In this document: piece after piece, positions 42,162 to 51,167 of the stretch
How the letters are laid out: the number at the start of each line of letters is the position of its first letter
Position numbering within the stretch: position 1 is the stretch's first letter
Origin: JAWWOW01 sp033851265
GTDB taxonomy: Bacteria; Actinomycetota; Actinomycetes; JAWWOW01
Assembly (NCBI GenBank): GCA_033851265.1
Contig: JAWWOW010000006.1
Coordinates: forward strand, 186,001-250,000
Direction of reading: 5' to 3'
DNA length: 64,000 bases
Notes under the pieces: generated by a model
What the model was told of the DNA's origin: nothing
Database searches by the model: none
The model's input: only the letters and a program-made list of their open reading frames with translations
Position numbers and translations under genes: made by a program

Positions 42162-42884
42162 GTGGGAGTGCTCCAGCGCTTCGAGCGACGGCTCGAAGGG
42201 CTCGTCGAGGGAGTCTTCGCGCGCGCCTTCCGGAGCAGCGTCCAACCGGTCGAGATCGCCGGTGCGCTGCAACGCGAGATGGCCGACCGCAAGGCCATCG
42301 TCAGTCAGGGTCGGACCCTCGTGCCCAACCAGTTCGTCGTCGAGCTCGGGTCGGCGGACCACGAGCGGCTCGGGGGGTACGCCGAGACCCTCGGCGAGGA
42401 GTTCTCGGGGATCGTGCGCGAACACGCCACCGAAGAGGGCTATGCGTTCGTCGGCCCGGTGCACGTCGGATTCGAGTTGGCCGACGACCTTGACACCGGC
42501 ATGTTCCGCGTCCGCAGTGATGTGGTGCGTGGCGCGGTCGACGCGACGCAGAGCGCGGCGTCCTCGGCAGCCAGCAGTCGGGTGCCCAAGCTGATCACCG
42601 CGGCGGGCACCGGCGGCGAGACGGCGTACGTCCTCGCAGCTCCGGTCACCGTCATCGGCCGCGCGGAAGACTGCGACCTCCGCCTCGCCGACCCCGGCGC
42701 CTCGCGCCGCCATGTCGAGGTACGCCGGGACGGTGACCGCGTGACCGTTATCGACCTGCGTTCAACCAACGGCACCGTCCTCAACGGCGAAACGATCGAA
42801 CGCGCCGAGCTGCACGACGGCGACGAGCTCGTCATTGGCGAGACCGTGCTGGTCTTCCGCGTCCCCGGCGCAGGCGAGGGCTGA
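42162..42884 (+). CDS. fhaA: FHA-domain protein FhaA
   Basis: 240 residues from a GTG behind AGGAGG. The N-terminal DUF3662 domain (GVLQRFERRLEGLVEGVFARAFRSSVQPVEIAGALQREMADRK) precedes a short linker and a C-terminal FHA domain (VIGRAEDCDLRLADPGASRRHVEVRRDGDRVTVIDLRSTNGTVLNG). The pThr-binding Arg, Ser-x2-His and Ser-Thr-Asn-Gly are present. In mycobacteria FhaA binds phosphorylated MviN and PknB at the site of peptidoglycan growth. The linker is much shorter than in mycobacteria. Head of a seven-gene operon; its stop overlaps fhaB. Confidence 0.95.
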   Translation: MGVLQRFERRLEGLVEGVFARAFRSSVQPVEIAGALQREMADRKAIVSQGRTLVPNQFVVELGSADHERLGGYAETLGEEFSGIVREHATEEGYAFVGPVHVGFELADDLDTGMFRVRSDVVRGAVDATQSAASSAASSRVPKLITAAGTGGETAYVLAAPVTVIGRAEDCDLRLADPGASRRHVEVRRDGDRVTVIDLRSTNGTVLNGETIERAELHDGDELVIGETVLVFRVPGAGEG

Positions 42885-43366
42885 TGCCTGAGCTCGTGCT
42901 CGCGATCGTTCGGATCGGGATCGTCGTTCTGCTGTGGTTGTTCGTGCTGGCAGCCGTGCGCGTTATCCGCACCGACATCTATGGCTCGCGCAGCCGCCGA
43001 CCGGTACGCGCATCCACGGACCGGGGCGCACGCCAGCCCAAGCCGGTCAAGCAGCAGAAACAACGCCGCCGCGACGTACCGCAGACGCTTGTCGTCACCG
43101 AGGGAACGCTCACCGGCACCTCGATCGCTTTGCGCGACACCCCCGTAACGATCGGCCGAGCCAACGACTCGACACTCGTCCTTGCCGACGACTACGCCTC
43201 CAACAACCATGCCCGCCTGGTCCCGCAGGACGGGCAGTGGTTCGTTGAGGACCTCGGGTCGACGAACGGCACCTACCTCGACCGATCGAAGGTCACCGGG
43301 CCAACACCGGTCCCGATCGGCATGGCGATCCGGATCGGCAAGACGGTGCTGGAGCTGCGACGGTGA
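42884..43366 (+). CDS. fhaB: FHA-domain membrane protein FhaB
   Basis: 160 residues. One N-terminal membrane helix (LVLAIVRIGIVVLLWLFVLAAVRVI), a basic linker, the 'TLVVTEGTLTG' stretch, and a C-terminal FHA domain (VTIGRANDSTLVLADDYASNNHARLVPQDGQWFVEDLGSTNGTYL). FhaB (FipA) links kinase signalling to divisome and rod-complex proteins. It overlaps both neighbours, so translation of the operon is tightly coupled. Confidence 0.95.
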   Translation: MPELVLAIVRIGIVVLLWLFVLAAVRVIRTDIYGSRSRRPVRASTDRGARQPKPVKQQKQRRRDVPQTLVVTEGTLTGTSIALRDTPVTIGRANDSTLVLADDYASNNHARLVPQDGQWFVEDLGSTNGTYLDRSKVTGPTPVPIGMAIRIGKTVLELRR

Positions 43367-44598
43367 GCCTCACTCTCCGCTATGCAGCAGCCTCCGATGT
43401 CGGGTTGCGCCGCGACGGCAACGAAGACAGCGCGTACGCCGGTCCGCGTCTCCTCGCTGTCGCCGATGGCGTCGGTGGCGCAGCCGCCGGCGAGGTCGCG
43501 AGCTCGGTGACGATTTCGCACCTCGCCGAGCTCGACGAGGACGCACCTGGCTCCGACCTCCTCGCGGCACTCCAGAACAAGGCGGCTTCGGCCAACGAAG
43601 AACTGCAAGTGCTCGTCGACGACAACAACGCCCTCGAGGGCATGAGCACAACGCTCACAGCCCTTTTGTGGGACGGCGGCCGGCTGGGTCTCGCGCACAT
43701 CGGTGACTCGCGCGGCTACCTCTATCGCGACGGCGAGCTCCATCGGATTACGACCGACCACACGCTCGTGCAGAGCCTTGTCGATGAGGGACGCATCTCG
43801 GCCGAAGAAGCGACCGTGCATCCGCAACGGTCACTCATCATGCGCGCGCTCGATGGCCGGTCCGAGCCCGAGCTCGACCTGTCCCTGCGCGAGGCGCGGG
43901 CCGGCGATCGTTACCTGCTCTGTTCGGACGGCCTCTCCGATGTCGTCAGCGAAGACACCATCCGCGACACGTTGGCGCTGGCGGATCCCCAAGAGGTCGT
44001 CGAGCGCTTGGTCGAGCTCGCGCTGCGCGGTGGCGGGCCGGACAACGTCACCTGCGTCGTCGCCGACCTCATCGATGGACCGTTACCCGATGCTGCACCA
44101 CTCGTCGTTGGTGCCGCGGCCGCGCGCGGGGCCGGTAAGCGGCGACGGGACGCCGACACGGCAGCGGGGCGAGCCGCGATCGTCACCCGGCCTGAACCCG
44201 ACGAAGCTGAGGAACCTGAGGAACCTGAGCCGATACCCGCACGACGCAAGCGGCGATGGCGCCGCTCGGCACTCATCAGCCTGCTCGTGCTCATCGTGCT
44301 CGGTGGAGCTGCAGGTGGCACCTACGCCTACGTCCACGCGCAGTACTACGTCGGCGTGGACCATGGCCAGGTCGTCGTCTTCCGCGGCGTGAGCGGCTCG
44401 ATCGCTGGTTGGTCATTGCACTCGGTCGATACGTCGACCGGGATCGCGGTGACCGACCTACCGACATTCGAGCAGGAAAAGGTCCAGGACGGCATCACCG
44501 CCTCCAGCAAGGCCGCCGCCGCTGAGATCGTCACCCGGCTCCGCAACGAGATCTGCACCCCAACACCGACAACAAAATGTCCGGTGGTCACCCCATGA
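43363..44598 (+). CDS. pstP: PP2C-family Ser/Thr phosphatase
   Basis: 411 residues. PP2C domain up to ~235: AASDVGLRRDGNEDSAYAG, AVADGVGGAAAGEVAS, HIGDSRGYLYRDGELHRITTDHTLVQSL, LLCSDGLSDVV and GGPDNVTCVVADL. The metal-binding aspartates are all present. A charged linker leads to one membrane helix (ALISLLVLIVLGGAAGGTYAYV) and an extracellular ~85-residue tail. It reverses phosphorylation by the two downstream kinases. Confidence 0.95.
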   Translation: MSLTLRYAAASDVGLRRDGNEDSAYAGPRLLAVADGVGGAAAGEVASSVTISHLAELDEDAPGSDLLAALQNKAASANEELQVLVDDNNALEGMSTTLTALLWDGGRLGLAHIGDSRGYLYRDGELHRITTDHTLVQSLVDEGRISAEEATVHPQRSLIMRALDGRSEPELDLSLREARAGDRYLLCSDGLSDVVSEDTIRDTLALADPQEVVERLVELALRGGGPDNVTCVVADLIDGPLPDAAPLVVGAAAARGAGKRRRDADTAAGRAAIVTRPEPDEAEEPEEPEPIPARRKRRWRRSALISLLVLIVLGGAAGGTYAYVHAQYYVGVDHGQVVVFRGVSGSIAGWSLHSVDTSTGIAVTDLPTFEQEKVQDGITASSKAAAAEIVTRLRNEICTPTPTTKCPVVTP

Positions 44599-45968
44599 CC
44601 GCGCAGACCATCACCGCGACCGAGCAAGGTGACCGGCGGACCACTGAGCTCGTCCTGATCGTGTTCGCCCTGCTCCTCGCCGTCGCGGCATACGCGGCCG
44701 TCGGTCTCGGTCACAACGACCGTGTCCCGGCCAGCTTGCTGTTCTACGGCGCTGGACTCGCCGTGCTCGTTGTCGCTGCGCACTTCGCCATCCGCCGTTA
44801 TGCGCCGTACGCCGATCCGGTGTTCTTGCCGTTAGCCGCCGCCCTCAACGGCCTCGGACTGGTGTTGATCCATCGCCTGGATCTCGCGTCGAGCAAGCAC
44901 GACAACGCACCACTGCAACTCGTCTGGACGATGTTCGGGGTCGCGGTGTTCATCGGCGTACTCGTTGTCGTTCGCGACCACCGTGTGCTCCAGCGCTACA
45001 CCTACACCGCCGGTCTGCTCGGCCTCGTGTTGCTTGCGTTGCCGGCACTAATTCCCGCGCGTTTCTCCACTGTCAACGGCGCACGCATCTGGATCCGTGT
45101 CGGCGGGCTGTCATTCCAGCCCGGTGAGGCAGCGAAGCTCGCGCTGATGGTGTTCTTCGCCGGCTATCTGGTCGCCAAGCGCGACGTGCTCGCGCTAGCC
45201 AGCCGTCGCGTTGCGGGGATCGACCTGCCGCGTGGTCGCGACCTCGGGCCGGTGTTGCTCGCGTGGGCAGCCAGCCTGCTTGTTCTTGTCGTCGAAAAGG
45301 ACCTCGGTACGTCACTGCTGTTCTTTGGCATCTTCATCTCGATGTTGTACGTCGCGACCGAGCGACGGTCGTGGTTGCTCATCGGTCTCGGCTTGTTTGC
45401 CGCGGGTGCGTTCTTCGCGTACCACACGTTCGGACATGTCCGCGATCGCGTCGACATCTGGCTGCACCCGTTCAACTACGCGCAGGGCCAGGGTTATCAG
45501 CTCGTTCAAGCGATGTACGGGATGTCGTTCGGACGACTGTTCGGATCGGGACTCGGTCAAGGTCGCCCCGACATCGTGCCGTACGCAAACAGCGACTTCA
45601 TCATCTCGACGGTCGGCGAAGAGCTCGGCCTGGCCGGGCTGATGGCCGTACTCATGGTGTTCCTGCTCATCGTCATGCGTGGCATTCGTGCTGCACTTGC
45701 CGTCCGAGACTCCTTCGGCAAGCTGCTCGCTGCCGGCCTCGCGTTCGCCATCGGGCTGCAAGTGTTCGTCGTCGTCGGCGGCGTAACCCGGCTGATCCCG
45801 TTGACCGGCCTGACCACACCCTTCCTGTCCTACGGCGGCTCGTCGCTGCTCGCGGAATGGGCGATCATCGCGCTGCTCGTGCGCATCAGTGACGCCGGAC
45901 GACGGCCGGAGGCCGTGCCGCAGACGGCCAGCCCGGACGATGCGCTCACCCAGGTGGTACGCCGATGA
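44595..45968 (+). CDS. rodA: SEDS peptidoglycan glycosyltransferase RodA/FtsW
   Basis: 457 residues from the ATG at 44595 (ATGA overlap with pstP). Ten or so helices. SEDS signatures: LNGLGLVLIHRLD, GARIWIRVGGLSFQPGEAAKLALMVFFAGYL, QGYQLVQAMYGMSFGRLFGSGLGQGRPDIVPYANSDFIISTVGEELGL and RLIPLTGLTTPFLSYGGSSLLAEWAI. The catalytic Asp of SEDS proteins lies in the large extracellular loop. It polymerises glycan strands with the class B PBP encoded next. Confidence 0.95.
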   Translation: MTAQTITATEQGDRRTTELVLIVFALLLAVAAYAAVGLGHNDRVPASLLFYGAGLAVLVVAAHFAIRRYAPYADPVFLPLAAALNGLGLVLIHRLDLASSKHDNAPLQLVWTMFGVAVFIGVLVVVRDHRVLQRYTYTAGLLGLVLLALPALIPARFSTVNGARIWIRVGGLSFQPGEAAKLALMVFFAGYLVAKRDVLALASRRVAGIDLPRGRDLGPVLLAWAASLLVLVVEKDLGTSLLFFGIFISMLYVATERRSWLLIGLGLFAAGAFFAYHTFGHVRDRVDIWLHPFNYAQGQGYQLVQAMYGMSFGRLFGSGLGQGRPDIVPYANSDFIISTVGEELGLAGLMAVLMVFLLIVMRGIRAALAVRDSFGKLLAAGLAFAIGLQVFVVVGGVTRLIPLTGLTTPFLSYGGSSLLAEWAIIALLVRISDAGRRPEAVPQTASPDDALTQVVRR

Positions 45969-47416
45969 ATCCGCCTCTGCGGCGCGTCGCCATGGCACTA
46001 CTGCTGATGTTCGGTGCGTTGTTCGCCAACGCAACCTGGTTGCAGGTGGTGAACGCCGGAGATCTGCGCACGAAGCAGGGCAACACTCGTGTGCTGCTGA
46101 ACCAGTACGAACACCAGCGTGGTCCGATCGTCGCCGGCAACGTCATCGTCGCCCGATCCGTTGCGACCAAGGACCGGCTGAAGTACCTCCGTGTCTACCC
46201 GCAGGGCGAGGAGTACGCGCCGATCACGGGCTACTACTCCGTGACGCTCGGTTTCAGCGGCATCGAGCGCCAGGAGAACTCCATCCTGTCCGGCAGCGAC
46301 GACCGGCTCTTCGTCCGTCGCCTCTCCGACCTCGTCACCGGGCGCACCCCGCGCGGTGGCACGGTCAAACTCACGGTCAACCCCAAGGCCCAAGACGCTG
46401 CCTGGGACGGGCTGCAGGGCAAGGTCGGCGCGGTCGTCGCGCTCGATCCACGCACCGGCGCGGTGCTAGCGATGGCATCGAACCCGTCGTACGACCCCAA
46501 CACGTTGTCCTCACACAACGCCCGCGCCGTCACTACCGCGTCCACGCGGCTGAACACCGACCGACGCAAGCCGCGGCTCAACCGGGCCATCGAAGAGACG
46601 TACCCGCCGGGCTCGACGTTCAAGGTGGTGACTGCAGCGGCTGCACTGGAGTCGGGGAAGTACACCCCCGACACGGTGATTCCCGCGCCCACGCAACTCT
46701 CGTTGCCGCAGACGAACCGCAAGCTGAAGAACTTCGGCGGCGAAGTGTGCTCGGGCAGCGGCAAGATGCCGTTGAAGGACGCCCTGCGTATCTCGTGCAA
46801 CACCGCATTTGCTGCGCTCGGACTCCGACTCGGCGCTGACGCCTTGCAGGCGACAGCCGAGCGGTTCGGGTTCGGACGAGCACCCCTTGAGCTTGATCGC
46901 GCAGCCGCCAGTGTCTTTCCGTCAAATCTGAATCCGCCGCAGACCGCGCAGTCGGCCATCGGGCAGTTCGACGTTCGCGTGACGCCAATGCAGATGGCAC
47001 TCGTCGCCGCCGGCGTTGCCAACAACGGCGTCGTGATGAAGCCGTACTTGGTCAAGGAGTTGCAGGGACCCGACCTCGCACCACTGTCACTCACCGAGCC
47101 CAAGGTGTTGAGCCGGGCCATGGACGCCCCAGCTGCGTCAGCGCTCACCTCGATGATGGTCAACGTCGTCAACAACGGCACTGGCACCGCAGCGCGAATC
47201 TCGGGCGTCACCGTCGCCGGCAAGACCGGTACGGCGCAACACGCAGCCGGAGCCGCACCGCACGCCTGGTTCATCGCGTTCGCGCCGGCACAGAATCCGG
47301 TCGTCGCGGTCGCCGTGCTGATCGAAGACGGCGGCAACCTGAACCGCGAGGCCACGGGTGGGCGGGTTGCCGCACCGATCGCGCGCGCAGTCATCGAGGC
47401 GGTGCTCGGACGATGA
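45965..47416 (+). CDS. pbpA: class B penicillin-binding protein (PbpA)
   Basis: 483 residues. N-terminal helix (RVAMALLLMFGALFANATWLQVV), dimerisation domain, and transpeptidase domain with STFK (PPGSTFKVVTAAAALE), SCN (RISCNTAFAALG) and KTGTAQ. Partner of RodA, crosslinking peptidoglycan during growth or division. It overlaps rodA and the kinase gene by 4 bp on each side. Confidence 0.95.
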   Translation: MNPPLRRVAMALLLMFGALFANATWLQVVNAGDLRTKQGNTRVLLNQYEHQRGPIVAGNVIVARSVATKDRLKYLRVYPQGEEYAPITGYYSVTLGFSGIERQENSILSGSDDRLFVRRLSDLVTGRTPRGGTVKLTVNPKAQDAAWDGLQGKVGAVVALDPRTGAVLAMASNPSYDPNTLSSHNARAVTTASTRLNTDRRKPRLNRAIEETYPPGSTFKVVTAAAALESGKYTPDTVIPAPTQLSLPQTNRKLKNFGGEVCSGSGKMPLKDALRISCNTAFAALGLRLGADALQATAERFGFGRAPLELDRAAASVFPSNLNPPQTAQSAIGQFDVRVTPMQMALVAAGVANNGVVMKPYLVKELQGPDLAPLSLTEPKVLSRAMDAPAASALTSMMVNVVNNGTGTAARISGVTVAGKTGTAQHAAGAAPHAWFIAFAPAQNPVVAVAVLIEDGGNLNREATGGRVAAPIARAVIEAVLGR

Positions 47417-48807
47417 GCGTCGAATCTGGTCGCATGCTCGGCGAGCGGTACCGCCTCGTCGAGCTCGTCGCTGCTGGCGGGATGGGCGACGTGTGGCGTG
47501 CTGACGACACCGTGCTCGGTCGCTCTGTCGCGGTCAAGATCTTGCGGAGAGAACACGCCGCCGACCCGGACTTCGTGGAGCGGTTCCGGGCCGAGGCACG
47601 ACATGCGGCAGCGCTCTCGCACCCGAACATCGCCGCGGTGCATGACTTCGGCGAGACCGACGAGAACGGCGGCGTCCTTGCCTACCTCGTCATGGAGCTC
47701 GTGCCGGGCGAGCCGCTGTCGGCGCTGCTCGCGCGGACGGGCGCCTTGCCGGTGGACCGAACGCTGGAGCTGATCGCGCAGGTCGCTGATGCCCTGCACG
47801 CTGCGCACACACTCGGCGTCATCCACCGTGATGTGAAGCCGGGCAACATCCTCGTGCGGCCGGACGCGGAAGTGACACCGACAGGCAGCACTTTCGGCGG
47901 TGTCGCTCTGACGGACTTCGGCATTGCGCATGCCACGAACGACCCCGGCCACCTGACGAAGAGCGGGCTGGTTGTCGGTACGGCGTACTACCTCTCCCCG
48001 GAACAGGCCCAGGGCACCACGGTGACTCCCGCCTCCGACCTCTATGCGCTCGGCGTCGTCGCGTATGAGTGCCTGTCAGGGGCGCGGCCCTTCTCCGGTG
48101 ACAACGCGGTGCACGTCGCCGTTGCGCACATGCGCGACGAACCGCCGCCGTTGCCGCCGGAGATCCCCGGGAGCGTTCGCGATCTCGTAACGCAAGCCCT
48201 GGCCAAAGACCCGGCGGCCCGACCGGCTGATGCAGCGGCGTTCGCCGCGTCCGCCCGCGCACTGTGCGCTGACCCCGCCACGTTCGATGGCGCCGTCGAC
48301 GGGGAGCAAGCGACGACGGCATTCGCGCCGGCGGCCGCGGTGACCGACGTCACGCCGTCCCCTGCGCAAGAGTCACGCGGGAAGCGCCAACGCTGGCGCA
48401 GCGATGCCTATGCCGACCAGAAGCGGGTTCGCAGCCTGCTGCTTCTCGTCGGACTGACCGTCGTGGTCGTCGGGGCCGCGCTGCTCTCCTTGCTCGGCGG
48501 CGGCGACGGCCCGCGGAAGCCAGTGGCGACAACCACCCCGTCGAAGTCGGCGTCACCGGCGCCACGGCCGGCCACCGTCCAGGTGACCGAGGCGGCGTAC
48601 ATCGGTCGGCCGTATGCAACCGTGCGTCAAGAACTCGCAGCGCTGGGACTCACCGTCCAGCGTCGTAACGCGGTATCGAAGGCGCGCGGGGATACCGTGC
48701 TTGGAGTCGACCCGCACGGTTCCATCCGCGCCGACGGCACGGTGACGGTGACGGTCGCCGTGCCACAGCCGAAGAAGAAGAAAGGCGAGGGCGGCAACCA
48801 TGACTGA
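47413..48807 (+). CDS. pknA: Ser/Thr protein kinase in the PknA position, with one PASTA-like domain
   Basis: 464 residues. Kinase domain 1-270: GGMGDVWRADDTVLGRSVAVKIL, HRDVKPGNIL, DFGIAHA, GTAYYLSPEQAQG. After a linker, one membrane helix (SLLLLVGLTVVVVGAALLSLL) and an extracellular ~75-residue PASTA-like unit (VQVTEAAYIGRPYATVRQELAALGLTVQRRNAVSK) ending in a Lys-rich tail. Mycobacterial PknA lacks PASTA domains, so this is unusual. It likely phosphorylates cell-wall and division proteins together with PknB. Confidence 0.9.
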   Translation: MSVESGRMLGERYRLVELVAAGGMGDVWRADDTVLGRSVAVKILRREHAADPDFVERFRAEARHAAALSHPNIAAVHDFGETDENGGVLAYLVMELVPGEPLSALLARTGALPVDRTLELIAQVADALHAAHTLGVIHRDVKPGNILVRPDAEVTPTGSTFGGVALTDFGIAHATNDPGHLTKSGLVVGTAYYLSPEQAQGTTVTPASDLYALGVVAYECLSGARPFSGDNAVHVAVAHMRDEPPPLPPEIPGSVRDLVTQALAKDPAARPADAAAFAASARALCADPATFDGAVDGEQATTAFAPAAAVTDVTPSPAQESRGKRQRWRSDAYADQKRVRSLLLLVGLTVVVVGAALLSLLGGGDGPRKPVATTTPSKSASPAPRPATVQVTEAAYIGRPYATVRQELAALGLTVQRRNAVSKARGDTVLGVDPHGSIRADGTVTVTVAVPQPKKKKGEGGNHD

Positions 48808-50509
48808 CCCCGGGTCGCGGCGACTCGGTGGCCGCTACGAGCTCGCCGAGGTTCTCGGCTATGGCGGGATGGCCGAAGTGCATCGCGGCCGCGACATCCG
48901 GCTCGGCCGCGACGTTGCAGTGAAGACCCTGCGCGCCGACCTGGCCCGGGACCCGGCGTTCCAGAGCAGGTTCCGCCGCGAAGCGCAGTCGGCAGCGTCG
49001 CTGAACCACCCATCCGTCGTCGCGGTTTACGACACCGGTGAGGATTCCGCGGCCGACGGCAGCGCTCCGTACATCGTCATGGAGTACGTCGACGGCCGCA
49101 CGTTGCGGGACGTGCTGCGCGCTGAGGGCCCGCTCACTCCCCAACGCGCACTGGAGATCACCAGCGAGATCCTCGGCGCGCTCGAGTACAGCCACCGCGC
49201 GGGCATCATCCACCGCGACATCAAGCCGGCGAACGTCATGCTGACCCGCGGCGGCGACGTCAAGGTGATGGATTTCGGCATCGCCCGGGCGCTCACGGGT
49301 GCGACGTCGACGATGACCCAGACCTCAGCAGTCGTCGGCACTGCGCAGTACCTCTCGCCCGAGCAGGCCCGCGGCGAACACGTCGACGGCCGCAGCGACA
49401 TCTACTCGACGGGTTGCCTGCTGTATGAGTTGCTGACCGGTCGCCCGCCGTTCGTCGGTGACTCACCAGTTGCCGTGGCTTACCAGCACGTCCGTGAAGA
49501 TCCGGTGCCGCCGTCGCGGATCGACTCCGACATCCCGCCCGCAGTCGACGCGATCGTGCTCAAGGCGATGGCCAAGAATCCCGCCAACCGGTATCAGTCC
49601 GCCGACGAGATGCGCGCCGACATCGCGCGCGCGATTGCCGGGCGGCCGGTTGAAGCGACACCGGTCCTCGCCGACGCGCCAACCACCTACACGCGACCCG
49701 TCGCGCAGACGACGACGATGCGTCGGGTTGAGCCCGATCGGAATCGTGACCGGCGGCGCGCCGTCGCCTACGCGCTGCTCGGGATCGCCGTGATCGGGGT
49801 CTTCATCCTCGCCGCGGTGTTGGCAAAGTCGCTGTTCTCCAACAGTTCGAGCGGGTCGATCCCGGCGCCGGACATCCGCGGCAAGACGCTGGCCGAAGCC
49901 CGGCAGCTGCTGACCGCGAAACAGCTTCAACTCGGCACGGTGACGCCAGCCTTCACCTCCGCGGACTGCCCCTACCCCAAGGACCGCATCTGCCAGCAGA
50001 GCCCCGTCTTCGGAATCTTCCTCAATCGCGACGCGTCGGTCGACGTCACCGTGTCAAAGGGCGCGGAGCAGGTACGCGTGCCCGACGTACGCACCAAGTC
50101 CCAATCCGACGCGGTGTCGGCGCTGACCGCTGCCAAGCTCAAGCTCGGGACAGTGACCAAACGCGACACCACGGACCCCGCGGGCACGGTGCTCGAGCAG
50201 AGCCCTGCACCGGGCGCGACGGTGGGCATCGGTACGAAGGTCAACCTCGTGGTCGCCAGCGGCGAGGCGGCGCTTCCCGATGTCGTTGGCATGACGCTCG
50301 CTCAGGCGCGCAGCACCTTGCAGACCGCTGGATTCAGTGTCACTGCGCCATCGGGCGTGCCCGACACGACCCCGGTGACGGGGATGAGTCCGCAGGGTGG
50401 TGCCGGCAAGACTGCGCCGGAGGGATCGACCGTCACGCTGACCGTTGCGGCCCCGAGCCCGACCCCGAGCCCGACCCCGAGTCCTTCGCCGACGATTCTG
50501 CCGCCGTAA
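48800..50509 (+). CDS. pknB: PASTA-domain Ser/Thr protein kinase PknB
   Basis: 569 residues. Kinase domain with GYGGMAEVHRGRDIRLGRDVAVKTL, HRDIKPANVML, DFGIARAL and TQYLSPEQ-type activation-loop end; activation-loop threonines are present (GATSTMTQTSAVVGTAQYLSPEQ). One membrane helix (AVAYALLGIAVIGVFILAAVLA), then three PASTA units: PAPDIRGKTLAEARQLL, RVPDVRTKSQSDAVSALTAAKLKLGTV, ALPDVVGMTLAQARSTLQTAGF. A Pro/Ser/Thr tail closes it. Mycobacterial PknB has four units. The PASTA units sense muropeptides or lipid II. Starts inside the last codons of the previous gene. Confidence 0.95.
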   Translation: MTDPGSRRLGGRYELAEVLGYGGMAEVHRGRDIRLGRDVAVKTLRADLARDPAFQSRFRREAQSAASLNHPSVVAVYDTGEDSAADGSAPYIVMEYVDGRTLRDVLRAEGPLTPQRALEITSEILGALEYSHRAGIIHRDIKPANVMLTRGGDVKVMDFGIARALTGATSTMTQTSAVVGTAQYLSPEQARGEHVDGRSDIYSTGCLLYELLTGRPPFVGDSPVAVAYQHVREDPVPPSRIDSDIPPAVDAIVLKAMAKNPANRYQSADEMRADIARAIAGRPVEATPVLADAPTTYTRPVAQTTTMRRVEPDRNRDRRRAVAYALLGIAVIGVFILAAVLAKSLFSNSSSGSIPAPDIRGKTLAEARQLLTAKQLQLGTVTPAFTSADCPYPKDRICQQSPVFGIFLNRDASVDVTVSKGAEQVRVPDVRTKSQSDAVSALTAAKLKLGTVTKRDTTDPAGTVLEQSPAPGATVGIGTKVNLVVASGEAALPDVVGMTLAQARSTLQTAGFSVTAPSGVPDTTPVTGMSPQGGAGKTAPEGSTVTLTVAAPSPTPSPTPSPSPTILPP

Positions 50510-50513
50510 TTCG

Positions 50514-51167
50514 CTAGTGCGGCAGCATCGCCGCGAGGCGTCGTTCATCGACCGCGGCGGCGAGAGCCGGAGCGCGCGCGGCCGCCCCGGTGTCACCGCA
50601 TCGAGCCAGCCACGTCGCGAGCATCAGGTGCCCACCCTCGGTCAGCACAGACTCGGGATGGAACTGCACGCCCTCGATGTCGTGAGTGCGGTGACGGAGT
50701 CCCATCACGACACCGCTGTCGGTGCGCGCGGTGACATCGAGGAGGTCGGGAACCGACGCCGCATCAACGGTCAACGAGTGATAGCGCGTCGCGGTGAACG
50801 GGTCAGGCAGACCGGCAAGCACTCCGGCACCGTCGTGATGCACCTCGCTGGTTTTGCCGTGCAACAACTCCGGAGCGCGTACGACGGAACCTCCAAAAGC
50901 CACCGCGATGGCCTGATGGCCGAGACACACCCCGAGGATCGGTAGTTGTCCGGCGTAGGACCGAACGAGATCCACGCAGATCCCCGCGCGCTCCGGAATG
51001 CCCGGTCCCGGGCTGAGCACGACACCGTCGACCCCTAGTGTGCCGACCTCGTCCAGGGTCACGGCGTCGTTGCGGTGGACGATGCACTGCGCACCCAGCT
51101 GACCCAGGTAGGAGACGAGGTTGTAGACGAAGCTGTCGTAGTTGTCGATGACGAGGATCGTGGTCAT
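50514..51167 (-). CDS. anthranilate/aminodeoxychorismate synthase glutamine amidotransferase
   Basis: 217 residues. Class I amidotransferase: ILVIDNYDSFVYNLVSYLGQLGA, VLSPGPGIPERAGICVDLVRSY, nucleophile GVCLGHQAI, and GVQFHPESVLTEGG with the catalytic His-Glu. It supplies ammonia for anthranilate (tryptophan) or aminodeoxychorismate (folate) synthesis; the two cannot be separated here. This gene next to pknB is conserved in actinobacteria. It converges on pknB with a 4-bp gap and overlaps the downstream start of fadD on its strand (ATGA). Confidence 0.93.
   Translation of the reverse strand: MTTILVIDNYDSFVYNLVSYLGQLGAQCIVHRNDAVTLDEVGTLGVDGVVLSPGPGIPERAGICVDLVRSYAGQLPILGVCLGHQAIAVAFGGSVVRAPELLHGKTSEVHHDGAGVLAGLPDPFTATRYHSLTVDAASVPDLLDVTARTDSGVVMGLRHRTHDIEGVQFHPESVLTEGGHLMLATWLARCGDTGAAARAPALAAAVDERRLAAMLPH

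Noticed and set aside
46234..47952. Antisense open frame of 572 codons across pbpA and the first kinase
   Set aside because: It lies entirely opposite two clearly conserved genes; long open antisense frames are common in GC-rich DNA and its sequence matches no protein pattern.
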